From NCBI RefSeq assembly GCF_016859125.1, contig NZ_CP069338.1, positions 7,131,501 to 7,195,500 on the forward strand: a stretch of 64,000 nucleotides of DNA. The letters run 5' to 3'. Every line of letters begins with the position of its first letter. The first letter of the stretch is position 1. Below are positions 23,008-31,059 of this stretch, one piece after another. The position numbers and the translations under genes are program-made. This stretch comes from Archangium violaceum. Lineage in GTDB: Bacteria; Myxococcota; Myxococcia; Myxococcales; Myxococcaceae. A model generated the notes under the pieces. That model searched no databases and had not been told where the DNA came from. It worked only from the letters and a program-made list of their open reading frames with translations.

Positions 23008-24853
23008 CGGCGGCCTCCTGTGTGGCGGGCGTGGACAGCATGGGCGCACACAGCGCACGGAAGTCGCGGTAGCCCTCCGCGCCCACCGGCACGTTGCCGT
23101 ACCAGGCGAAGTCGAAGCGCAGCGTCAGCTCGCGGAAGGAGGGCAGCCACTCGCGGCGGCTGCGGAACTGGCGCAGGTAGTCCCAGTTGCTCAGCGTGGT
23201 GTCATAGTGGATGACGCCCTCGCGGTGCAGGCGCGAGAGCAGGGCGAGGTACAGGCCGCGCACCGCCTCGCGGTACTCGCCCCGGGCGGCCAGCTCGTCG
23301 GCGAGGTGGGCCCAGCCCTCGGGAGGGCGGGAGAGGGCGTTCATCGACTCGTCTGCGAGCGTCTTCGCGTCCAGCGTGCTCACCTCGAGCTGCGTGCCCT
23401 CGGCCTTCTTCTCCCCGCGGAGCGCGCGCAGCAGCAGCAGGGTGAGCACCACCAGCACTCCGGCGATGAGGACCACCACGAGGACGTTGACCACCTGCTG
23501 GCCGCTGACGCCCGTGAAGCTCGTCGGCCTGGCGGGCGCGGTCTCGTCACGCCGGAAGAGCTTCTCGAGCCATTCCGCCAACCACTCGATGAACCGCCGC
23601 CAGGCTCCCGGGGGCTCCACGTCCTCCTCCGGCTTCTCCTTGGGGGCCTCGGGCTCGGGCACCTGGAACTCGGGCCGCGCGAGGATGTCGCGGGCATGCG
23701 CCTGGGCCGCACGGGCATCCGCCTGTTGCTTCTCCAGCTCCGCCGTCCGGGCCGCCAGCGCGACGCCCTGCTCGAGCCGCTCCAGGGCCTCGCAGTCCTC
23801 GTTCTCGTACACCTCCTGCTCCACGTCGCGCACGAGCCGCTGGAACTTCACGGCCTCGGTCTGGCTCAGCGAGGTGACGGTCCGCCGCCACTCCGCCACC
23901 GTGGGCTCTTCCAGCTCGCACTGCCCGGCCAACGTCCCCACCCTCTGCTCCAGGGCCGCTCGGGACGCGGGCGCCTCGGACTGTTGGGCATGGACCGGTG
24001 TGCCCAGGAGGCAGGTCCCCAGGAAGGCGAACAGGACGAGCGCCGCGCTCCGGGTGGGGAGCTGCTGCACCGCCGCGAGCAGATCCAGGCCCTCCTGGCG
24101 CACCCGTCCATCCACCAGCAGCAGCGTGGACGTGGCGGCGCGAAGGGGCTCGAGCAGGGTGAAGGTGACGGCCACCAGGAAGACGACCCAGGAGGTGTTG
24201 TCCAGCGAGGCGAAGCGCTCGGCGAAGGTCAGGTCGATGCCGAGCAGCTTGCGGCCCACGTAGAGCAGGGTGTTGGCCGCGATGTGCAGGTTGAAGAAGA
24301 CCAGCAGCTGCACCCACAACAGGACGCGCACGGCGGTGGCGCTCCCGCGTGCCGGGCCGAGCATCCGCGCGCACTGCCCGTACAGGCCCAGGAGGCTGCC
24401 CCGGCCCTGAAGGGCGACGGCGTAGCCCACCTGGTGCGCGGAGAGGAAGAAGTAGGCGAAGCCCAGCGAGGCGCCGAGCGTCACCAGGTTGAAGGTGAAC
24501 AGGTACGCCACGGCGAACAGGAGGCTCGGCGTACGGGCCAGCGCGGCGCGCAGCGAGGCCCACGCGGTGGGCTCTCCGGAACCTCTCCCGAGCACCAGCT
24601 CCTGCACATGGTGGCAGGCGGCACCCTGGAAGAGGCCGCGAGCCAGCCAGGCCAGGGTGAACCACAGCGCGGGCAGGGCGAGCGGGCGGTGCTGGCCCAC
24701 CGCGTCCGTCAGGTGGAGCAGGGCCGCGGTGACGAGCGCTCCGCCGGGCAGGGTGAGCGCCCACACGCCGGAGCTGCGCACGCACACGCGCAGGCCCGCG
24801 TCCAGGATCGCCACCGCCCCCCGGGGGCGCAGTTCGAGCGCGGAGACGGCCAT
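23000..24853 (-). CDS. Membrane protein with DUF4129 domain
   Basis: The 617-aa protein has six TM helices in the first half (residues ~30-270), an extracytoplasmic coiled-coil region (about 295-400), another TM helix near 465-490 and a C-terminal cytosolic DUF4129 domain (about 520-600: Y-L-A-L-L-S-R-L-H-R-E-G-V, Y-L-R-Q-F, F-D-F-A-W-Y-G). In transglutaminase-like proteins of the same cluster type DUF4129 forms the C-terminus; no transglutaminase triad is visible here. It is first after the B-box gene, only 1 bp away. The cluster seems devoted to envelope maintenance, though no member has a proven reaction. Confidence 0.75.
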   Translation of the reverse strand: MAVSALELRPRGAVAILDAGLRVCVRSSGVWALTLPGGALVTAALLHLTDAVGQHRPLALPALWFTLAWLARGLFQGAACHHVQELVLGRGSGEPTAWASLRAALARTPSLLFAVAYLFTFNLVTLGASLGFAYFFLSAHQVGYAVALQGRGSLLGLYGQCARMLGPARGSATAVRVLLWVQLLVFFNLHIAANTLLYVGRKLLGIDLTFAERFASLDNTSWVVFLVAVTFTLLEPLRAATSTLLLVDGRVRQEGLDLLAAVQQLPTRSAALVLFAFLGTCLLGTPVHAQQSEAPASRAALEQRVGTLAGQCELEEPTVAEWRRTVTSLSQTEAVKFQRLVRDVEQEVYENEDCEALERLEQGVALAARTAELEKQQADARAAQAHARDILARPEFQVPEPEAPKEKPEEDVEPPGAWRRFIEWLAEWLEKLFRRDETAPARPTSFTGVSGQQVVNVLVVVLIAGVLVVLTLLLLRALRGEKKAEGTQLEVSTLDAKTLADESMNALSRPPEGWAHLADELAARGEYREAVRGLYLALLSRLHREGVIHYDTTLSNWDYLRQFRSRREWLPSFRELTLRFDFAWYGNVPVGAEGYRDFRALCAPMLSTPATQEAAGA

Positions 24854-24854
24854 C

Positions 24855-25127
24855 TCAGAGCCCCGTCGCCATCTGGGCGAGCAGCAGGACTCCGCCGTAC
24901 ACCAGGGCCGCGCCGATCAGGGCCAGCAACACGTTGCTCACGCTCCATTCCCGGCGCTCGGCCGGACCCTCCAGCGCCTTCCGCCGCTTCTCGAGGCAAC
25001 TGGCGCACCGGTTGATGCCCTCGAACTGCGTGGTGCACTCGCGGCAGATGACGCGGCGGCACTCCACGCAGATGCCCAGCCCGGTGCGCTCCGGGTGGTA
25101 GTGGCAGCGGCCCGAGCCCTGAATCAT
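24855..25127 (-). CDS. B-box-type zinc finger membrane protein
   Basis: This 90-aa protein has a B-box zinc finger at residues ~7-46 with ligands C8, H10/H11, C20, C23, C28, C31 and a further C-x-x-C pair at C41 and C44. It is followed by a basic segment (E-K-R-R-K-A-L) and one TM helix (about 65-87). B-box fingers are better known from eukaryotic TRIM proteins but occur in bacteria as membrane-tethered adaptors. As the first gene of the minus-strand cluster it may recruit or sense a partner at the membrane. GAGGGCTCGG-type spacing gives no strong Shine-Dalgarno; the ATG at 25127 is the only fitting start. Confidence 0.8.
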   Translation of the reverse strand: MIQGSGRCHYHPERTGLGICVECRRVICRECTTQFEGINRCASCLEKRRKALEGPAERREWSVSNVLLALIGAALVYGGVLLLAQMATGL

Positions 25128-25177
25128 GCGCCCAGCCTACGAAATCCCGGGTCGCGGGTGCCAGCGGGTCGCGCGCA

Positions 25178-26065
25178 CTACTTCACCGGGAAGTAGCCCG
25201 TCTGGGTGACGATTTGCTGTCCCTCGGGCGACAGGGCGTAGTCGATGAAGGATTTCGCGACGCCGGAGGCCTTCCCGGGCAGGTAGAAGTAGAGCCCGCG
25301 CGACAGGGGATAGGTGCCGTTCTGGATGTTCTGCTCGGTGGGGGCGATGGCTTCGCCCTGGGCGTCCCTGCTCACCTTCAATTCCTTGATGCCCTTGGCG
25401 AAGGCGGCGCCGCCGTAGCCGATGCCGTTCTTCTCCTGGGAGATCGAATGCACCACGGCCGCGGTGCCGGGCAGCGTCAGGGCGCGCACGGTGAAGTCCT
25501 CGCCGCCGAGCACCTCGTCCTTCACGAAGGCGTAGGTGCCCGAGGAGTTCTCCCGCGAGTAGACGATGATGGGCGCGTCCTTGCCGCCCACGTCCTTCCA
25601 GTTGGTGATGTCGCCCAGGTAGATGCTCTCGAGCTGCGGGATGGAGAGGGCCTCCACCGGGTTGGTCTCGTGGACGTAGAAGGTGACGCCGTCCTTGGCC
25701 ACGGTGATCTCCACGGGGCCCTCGGGGTGGCGCTGCCGCACCTGCTGCTTCTCGGTGTCCTTGATGGGACGGCTGGACATGGCGATGTCCGTGGTGCCGT
25801 TGATGAGCGACGCGATGCCCGTGCCCGAGCCGCCACCCGTCACCTGGATCTTCGCTCCCGGGTGCTCCTTCATGTACTGCTCGGCCCAGCGCTGGCCGAG
25901 GATGACCATGGTGTCCGAGCCCTTCACCGTCACGGTGCCCTGGGGGCCCTTCACGGGGAGGCTCGGGGTGCCCGCGTCCTCTCCATGGGCGCCGGAGGGG
26001 CGCCTGCACCCGGAGGCCAGGGCGATGAGCGCGAGCGTGAAGAGCGAGGCGAACAGCGTTCTCAT
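25178..26065 (-). CDS. pstS: PstS-like phosphate-binding lipoprotein
   Basis: This 295-aa protein has a lipobox (L-A-S-G-C20) and a type II periplasmic-binding fold. Phosphate-site features are V-K-G-S-D-T-M (near 47-53), G-G-G-S-G-T-G (near 77-83) and S-S-R-P-I-K (near 97-102), with R-E-N-S-S-G-T-Y near 172-179, all characteristic of PstS. It would feed an ABC transporter in the inner membrane, but no pstC, pstA or pstB is present, so the permease is elsewhere or the protein serves another purpose. The gene follows the TonB-receptor operon on the same strand with a 60-bp gap. ATG 26065 has GAGGTGGTG-like sequence 5' (weak). Confidence 0.85.
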   Translation of the reverse strand: MRTLFASLFTLALIALASGCRRPSGAHGEDAGTPSLPVKGPQGTVTVKGSDTMVILGQRWAEQYMKEHPGAKIQVTGGGSGTGIASLINGTTDIAMSSRPIKDTEKQQVRQRHPEGPVEITVAKDGVTFYVHETNPVEALSIPQLESIYLGDITNWKDVGGKDAPIIVYSRENSSGTYAFVKDEVLGGEDFTVRALTLPGTAAVVHSISQEKNGIGYGGAAFAKGIKELKVSRDAQGEAIAPTEQNIQNGTYPLSRGLYFYLPGKASGVAKSFIDYALSPEGQQIVTQTGYFPVK

Positions 26066-26124
26066 GTCACCACCTGGGGCGGGACCCCGGTTCGAGGATT
26101 CTCGCGAGGATACACGCTGGTTCC

Positions 26125-28362
26125 TCAGAGGTTGACTTCCAGGCTCACGAAGACGCGCCGGTCCTCCATGCGGTAGTCGAAGGGGAAGTCGAGGATCTTC
26201 ACGAGGTAGCTCTCCGCGTCCAGAAGGTTGGACACCTCGAGCGCGACGCCGGCCCACGGGGTGAGCTGGTAGCGGGCGTTGGCATCGAGCCGGAACCAGG
26301 CGGGCACCACCGCCGGCCGCAGGGTGCGGAACAGGGGCTCCGTCATGTCCTCCTCGCGGCGGAACACGTCGCCCTGGTAGCGCCCCTGGAGCGCGAGGCT
26401 GAATCGCTCCCGCTGGTAGCTCACACCGGCCTTGGCCTGGTGGGCGGGCGCCCAGGTGAGGTGCCCTTCGTTGTCCACCGGCACGCCTTTCGAATCCGCC
26501 CCATCGAGCAGATGCACGTAGGAGTAGTTGCCGAAGGCCGACAGGCGGCCATGCGCTCCCAGGTCCACTTCCGCCAGGAGCTCGGACTCCAGGCCCAGGT
26601 TCGTCTGGGAGAGGAAGTTGTCCAGCCGGCTCCCCTGGACGTAGCCGATGAGGTTCTCGTAGCGCGAGTGGAAGAGGGTGCTGCGCCAGCTCAGATGGGA
26701 GTTGATGCTCCAGTCCGCGTTGAGCTCGAAGGTGGTGACCTGCTCGGGGCGGATCGTCTCGGTGTTGGAGTCCAACATCCAGGTGTTGGAGCCGAGGAGC
26801 TCGCCGGCCGAGGGGGCGCGGAAGGCCCGGCCGGCCTGGAACTTGAAACCGAGCGCGGGGCTCGGCGCGTACACCAGCGCGAGCCGGGGGCTGAGCTGAT
26901 CATAGGACTTGAAGTGGCGGGGCCCCTCGGGCTGCCCGGGTTCGCGGTAGTGGAAGAACTTCAGGTCGTAGCGCAGCCCCACCGTCAGCGAGAGGGGGAG
27001 CTCCAGCAACCTGCTCCAGGCGAGCTGGAAGTAGGCGCCCATGTTGCTCATGGGCTCATTCAAGAGGGGCTCGTAGATGGGGCCGAGCTGCACGGGCGAC
27101 TGCGTGGCGGGGGCGTCCGGCTCCTCGTCGCCGAGGTCCGTGGTGGCGTAGTGCATGTCGTCCCCTCCATACAAGGTGGCCGCGTACTCCACGCCGCCGA
27201 GCAGGGTGATGCGCTCGCCCAGGGAGCCCGAGAGCTGGACGCGCCCGAAGAGCTCGTCCAGGGCGGTCCTGATCGCCTCGGTCATTCCGGCGGGGTAGTA
27301 GCGCTTCCCGTTGTCGGCGCCGCTCGGGTAGTAGCGCACCTCGTTCTCGTACTGGTGCCGCTGGTACTTGAGTACGTACTCCTGTTCCAGCCGGCTGCCC
27401 GGCTCCGAGCGGTAGCTCAGCACGGCGATGTGCCGCCGGTCCCGCATGGCGCCGTCGATGTCGGGCACCCAGTAGAGCCAGCCGTGGCCGGTGCCATAGC
27501 TCCAATCCTGGAGGTGGTACTGCGCGGACAGTCCCCGCAGGGTGTTCAGGGGCTCCAGCTTGACGAAGAGGTAGTCGCTGTCGCGGCGGTTGTTCACGCG
27601 GAAGCGCTGGAGCGCGCCCGTGGCGTCGGTCCGTCTCGAGCCGTCATAGGACAGGTAGGAGAACCCGTCCGTTCGCTGGTGCTGGAAGCCGAGCACCGCG
27701 GAGACGTGCCGGGAGCGGGTGACCGCCACGGCGTCCACGGCCGTGGTGCCATGGTTGCCGGCGCGCAGCCGGGCCTCGCTGTTGATCTCCAGCCGCTCGC
27801 CCTCGCCCAGGGTGTGGGTCGAGGAGAGCGTGTTGAGGGCGATGACGCCGTTGATGGCGCTGGAGCCATACAGGGCGGACGCGGGGCCGCGGATGATCTC
27901 CACGTTCTTCACCAGGAAGAGCGGGGTGATGTCCCAGGTGAACGCGGTGGCCAGCTCGTTGTCGTTGATGGGAACGCCATCCATCAGGAGCAGCAGGTGG
28001 TTGTTGTTCCACCCCTCCCAGAGTCCGCGAGCGCCCACCGTGGCTCGCTCGAAGTCCTGCGCGGGGAAGAAGCCGGGCTGGCTGAAGAGGATGTCGTCGA
28101 TCGTCGTCCAGCCGAACCGGCGCATCTGCTCGCGCGTCACCACCGTGGCCACGCCGGGCGCCTCCCGGGCCTGCTGGCGACGCTTGGAGGGGGCGGAGAG
28201 CTCCACCCGCAGCAACTCCTCCAGGGAGAGGGACTGGGTCCATTCCGGTTCGGACTCCTCCTCCTCGTGGGAGGGCTCGTCGTACGCGAGCGCGGGACCG
28301 GAAGACAGCGCCACGGCCAGGAGCACTCCGTGGCAACAGGGGGAGGGAATCAGGCGGGGCAT
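26125..28362 (-). CDS. TonB-dependent receptor
   Basis: The 745-aa outer-membrane receptor has a signal peptide (A-L-S-S-G-P-A-L-A-Y), an acidic N-terminal segment with a candidate TonB box region (S-L-E-E-L-L-R-V), and a plug domain (about 60-180; D-I-L-F-S-Q-P-G-F-F, G-V-P-I-N-D-N, I-I-R-G-P-A-S-A-L-Y-G). A 22-strand type barrel follows and ends in aromatic/hydrophobic L-E-V-N-L. It imports scarce ligands such as metal chelates or sugars with TonB energy; the ligand cannot be read from sequence. It is last in the YfiR-like/hybrid-kinase operon, with an 8-bp gap after the kinase, and is followed by a PstS-like gene, so phosphate or another oxyanion is one guess. Confidence 0.92.
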   Translation of the reverse strand: MPRLIPSPCCHGVLLAVALSSGPALAYDEPSHEEEESEPEWTQSLSLEELLRVELSAPSKRRQQAREAPGVATVVTREQMRRFGWTTIDDILFSQPGFFPAQDFERATVGARGLWEGWNNNHLLLLMDGVPINDNELATAFTWDITPLFLVKNVEIIRGPASALYGSSAINGVIALNTLSSTHTLGEGERLEINSEARLRAGNHGTTAVDAVAVTRSRHVSAVLGFQHQRTDGFSYLSYDGSRRTDATGALQRFRVNNRRDSDYLFVKLEPLNTLRGLSAQYHLQDWSYGTGHGWLYWVPDIDGAMRDRRHIAVLSYRSEPGSRLEQEYVLKYQRHQYENEVRYYPSGADNGKRYYPAGMTEAIRTALDELFGRVQLSGSLGERITLLGGVEYAATLYGGDDMHYATTDLGDEEPDAPATQSPVQLGPIYEPLLNEPMSNMGAYFQLAWSRLLELPLSLTVGLRYDLKFFHYREPGQPEGPRHFKSYDQLSPRLALVYAPSPALGFKFQAGRAFRAPSAGELLGSNTWMLDSNTETIRPEQVTTFELNADWSINSHLSWRSTLFHSRYENLIGYVQGSRLDNFLSQTNLGLESELLAEVDLGAHGRLSAFGNYSYVHLLDGADSKGVPVDNEGHLTWAPAHQAKAGVSYQRERFSLALQGRYQGDVFRREEDMTEPLFRTLRPAVVPAWFRLDANARYQLTPWAGVALEVSNLLDAESYLVKILDFPFDYRMEDRRVFVSLEVNL

Positions 28363-28370
28363 GGTGGAGC

Positions 28371-30275
28371 TCAACCCATGAAGGTGGAGGTGGAAGAGGA
28401 GGCGTGGGACTCGAGCAGGACGCGGAGCCGCTCGCGCAGGGCGCGCATGTCGAGGGGCTTCTCCAGCGCTCGCGCCTGGTGCTGCTCGAGGAAGGCGCGT
28501 GTCACCTCGGTGAAGGCGCCGCCGGTGATGAAGAGCACCATCTCCGCCAGCTCGGGGGCCGTCCGCTGGAGCTCCGCGTAGAACTCCACGCCCGTCATCT
28601 CCGGCATCATCAGGTCGCACAGGATGACGTCGAAGGGCGGGCCCTGGCGTAGCTGGGACAGCGCCTCGCGCGCGCGCGTCGTCACCCGCACCTCGTGGTC
28701 GCAGTCCAGGGCCCTGCGGAGCGCGGTCCCCACCAGGGGCTCGTCATCCACCACCAGGATGCGCGCCCGCCTCGTCTTCGGGGGCGGCGCCTCCTCGCCG
28801 GGCCTGCTTCCCACCGGGGCGGGGCTGGCGGGGAGCACCACGGTGAAGGTGCTCCCGTGCCCGGGCTCACTCTGGAGCTCGATCTGCCCACCCAGGCGGG
28901 TGACGATGCCCTGGCAGACGGACAACCCGAGCCCGGTTCCCACCCCCACCGGCTTGGTGGTGAAGAAGGGGGTGAAGAGGCGGGCGCGGACCTCGGGCGT
29001 CATCCCGCTGCCGGTGTCGGTGATGGACACCCGCGCCCTCCCGTCCTCGCCCGTGCGGGTGGAGATACGGATCTCGTTCCGCTCCGAGGCCCCCGGCTCG
29101 ATGGCATGCGCGGCGTTGATGAGCAGGTTGAGGAACACCTGGGCGAGCCGCACCTCGTTGGCCTCGACGGGTGGAACGGGCTGGTAGTCGCGGACCAGCC
29201 GGGCCCGGTGGCGGATCTCGTTGCTGGCCATGTTGATGGCGCTCTCGAGGGTGTGGGTGAGCGCCGTGGGCTCGCGCTTGCCGTCATCTCCGGCCGAGAA
29301 CGACTTGAGGCTCTGGACGATGTGCTGCACGCGCGCGCAGCCCTCGCGGGCCTCGGTGAGGGCGCTGTACGCCTCTTCCCAGTCCTCCTCGGGGAGGTGG
29401 CGCAGCCGCGGTATCTCCTGGAGCACGTAGTGGATGTTGGCGGTGACGTAGGCGAGCGGGTTGTTGATCTCGTGCGCCACGCCCGCGGCGAGCGTCCCCA
29501 TGGAGGTGCGCCGGTCGGCGACGATGAGCTGATCCTGGGCGCTGCGCAGCTCGCTCATCTGGGACTCGATGAGGGCGCGTTGCTCGTAGAGCCGGTCCAG
29601 CATGCGCGAGAACGCCGAGGCCAGGGTGCCCATCTCGTCGCGCCGGGTGAGGTCGAGCTCGCCCCGGGCGTCGTGCTCGCCCTCGGAGATGCGCAGGGCC
29701 ACGTCGGTGACGCGCTTGAGCGGCCGCACCAGCACCGTGCCCACCGCGAAGGCGGCCAGCACGCCACTGGCGAGGATGAGCGCGGAGATGCCCGCGGCGA
29801 GCTGCTGCGTGTGCCGGTTCTCCTGCTGCAGCCGGGCGAGACTGAAGCCCAGGAGCAACGTGCCCCGCTGGCCCCCGCGCGTCTGGATGTGGACCCGCGC
29901 GAACACCTCCTGCCCGCGGATGAAGGCCTCCTGGGGATCGTCCAGGAGTCGTTTCGGCGCGCGCTCCGGGTGCCAGGCGGCCAGCGGCGTGCCGTCCTCG
30001 CGCAGCAGCAGTCCGAAGATCGCCTCGGGGCTGGAGGCGAGTGTCTCCAGGTGCCGCTGCCCGTTGGCCTCGTCGCCGAAGTCGAGCGCCGGCTCGGTGG
30101 CGTTGGCCAGCAGCCGGGCGATCCCCAGCGTCCGCTCGAGCATCCCGCGCCGCGCCAGGTCATTCATGCGCGCGGGGAAGAAGAGGAGGAAGAAGAGGGA
30201 GAAGGCCGCGAAGAGCAGGACCACGAGGATGACCAGCCGGGCCCTCAGCGAGAGATGACGAAGCTCGAGCGTCAT
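28371..30275 (-). CDS. Membrane hybrid histidine kinase with HAMP and receiver
   Basis: This 634-aa sensor has TM helices near 14-33 and 163-183 that frame a periplasmic sensing region, a HAMP domain (about 184-237), HisKA with phosphoaccepting His in G-V-A-H-E-I-N-N-P (near 275-283), and an HATPase_c domain (N box around 378-383, G-S-G-M near 424, then G-T-G-L-G-L-S-V near 450-457). A receiver domain follows at about 505-625: phosphoacceptor Asp in D-V-I-L-C-D-L-M-M-P, with D-D-E near 512-514 and a Lys in L-E-K-P. The receiver has no output domain, so phosphotransfer to another partner is likely. Translationally coupled to the YfiR-like gene (4-bp overlap). Confidence 0.93.
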   Translation of the reverse strand: MTLELRHLSLRARLVILVVLLFAAFSLFFLLFFPARMNDLARRGMLERTLGIARLLANATEPALDFGDEANGQRHLETLASSPEAIFGLLLREDGTPLAAWHPERAPKRLLDDPQEAFIRGQEVFARVHIQTRGGQRGTLLLGFSLARLQQENRHTQQLAAGISALILASGVLAAFAVGTVLVRPLKRVTDVALRISEGEHDARGELDLTRRDEMGTLASAFSRMLDRLYEQRALIESQMSELRSAQDQLIVADRRTSMGTLAAGVAHEINNPLAYVTANIHYVLQEIPRLRHLPEEDWEEAYSALTEAREGCARVQHIVQSLKSFSAGDDGKREPTALTHTLESAINMASNEIRHRARLVRDYQPVPPVEANEVRLAQVFLNLLINAAHAIEPGASERNEIRISTRTGEDGRARVSITDTGSGMTPEVRARLFTPFFTTKPVGVGTGLGLSVCQGIVTRLGGQIELQSEPGHGSTFTVVLPASPAPVGSRPGEEAPPPKTRRARILVVDDEPLVGTALRRALDCDHEVRVTTRAREALSQLRQGPPFDVILCDLMMPEMTGVEFYAELQRTAPELAEMVLFITGGAFTEVTRAFLEQHQARALEKPLDMRALRERLRVLLESHASSSTSTFMG

Positions 30276-30919
30276 GGGGTGCTCCTCGCGGGGTCGACGA
30301 TCTGGGACAGGCTGAGCAATCCGGCATCGAGGTCCGCGCCCTCCGCGCGGGCCGCCGAGAGGCGGATGAGGATGGTGGGCGAATCCCCCTGTCGGCTGAG
30401 CCCGATGGCCAGGCCCTGGTCGAGCTCGGCCCTGCTGCCGGCGAAGGAGAGGATGGACAGCTGCCGCGTCACCCCGGCGATGCTGCCCGTGTGGGCCTCG
30501 AGCCCCTCGCAGACGTAGAGCGCCACCACGCGGGCCCGGGAGAGCTCCTCCCTCAATTGCGAGGGCTCACGGAAGCCGACACGGATGACCCGCACGGTCT
30601 GGCCCGAGACGCTCCTCCCGCGGGAGGCCACCTCCAGCGCGCGGGTGAACTCCTGGCCGAACTGCTCCGAGCCCGGGTTGCCCTCGCGATGGAGGACGGC
30701 GACGGTCAGGGGCGGAGGCCGGGTGCCCATCCGCCGGTCGTAGGCGAGGATGCGCACCAGCAACGAGGCGCGCAGGGTGGGCGGGAGTCCCTCGGCTCGC
30801 GAGGCCTCGCTGGCGAGCAGCACGAGCATCAGGCCCAGGGTCTTCAGCCACGTCCCGGAGGTCCTCCGGCGGCTCTCCTTCCCTGTCTCCGTGTGGCACA
30901 GACCCTGCTGTCGCTGCAT
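30272..30919 (-). CDS. YfiR/DUF4154-like periplasmic protein
   Basis: The 215-aa protein has a signal region (L-M-L-V-L-L-A-S-E-A-S-R-A-E-G) and a DUF4154 core (about 50-190) with I-L-A-Y-D-R-R-M, V-A-V-L-H-R-E-G-N-P-G-S and L-S-F-A-G-S-R. YfiR-like proteins inhibit a membrane enzyme by binding in the periplasm and release it on envelope or redox change; here the likely partner is the coupled hybrid kinase. Start ATG 30919 is chosen because GGGAGGACC lies just upstream; the longer reading has no such site. Only one Cys (in the C-E-G-L-E segment) is in the mature part, unlike Pseudomonas YfiR which uses disulfides. Confidence 0.7.
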   Translation of the reverse strand: MQRQQGLCHTETGKESRRRTSGTWLKTLGLMLVLLASEASRAEGLPPTLRASLLVRILAYDRRMGTRPPPLTVAVLHREGNPGSEQFGQEFTRALEVASRGRSVSGQTVRVIRVGFREPSQLREELSRARVVALYVCEGLEAHTGSIAGVTRQLSILSFAGSRAELDQGLAIGLSRQGDSPTILIRLSAARAEGADLDAGLLSLSQIVDPARSTP

Positions 30920-31059
30920 GGTCCTCCCCCAGGCCAGGCTCGCTCGCCCATACTTCAATTCTCCATGAGGGCTCGCCGGGGATTCAGCACAGGGGGGCAG
31001 GCTGCTGTTGCATTCCGGAAATCACTACAAGTCGTGAAAAGTGGTTGTTGTGGAGTGGC

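Noticed and set aside
19407-25015. Large plus-strand frames opposite the DUF58, MoxR, DUF4350 and DUF4129 genes
   Set aside because: Shadows of well-supported minus-strand genes; compositions are dominated by Arg/His/Gly/Leu.
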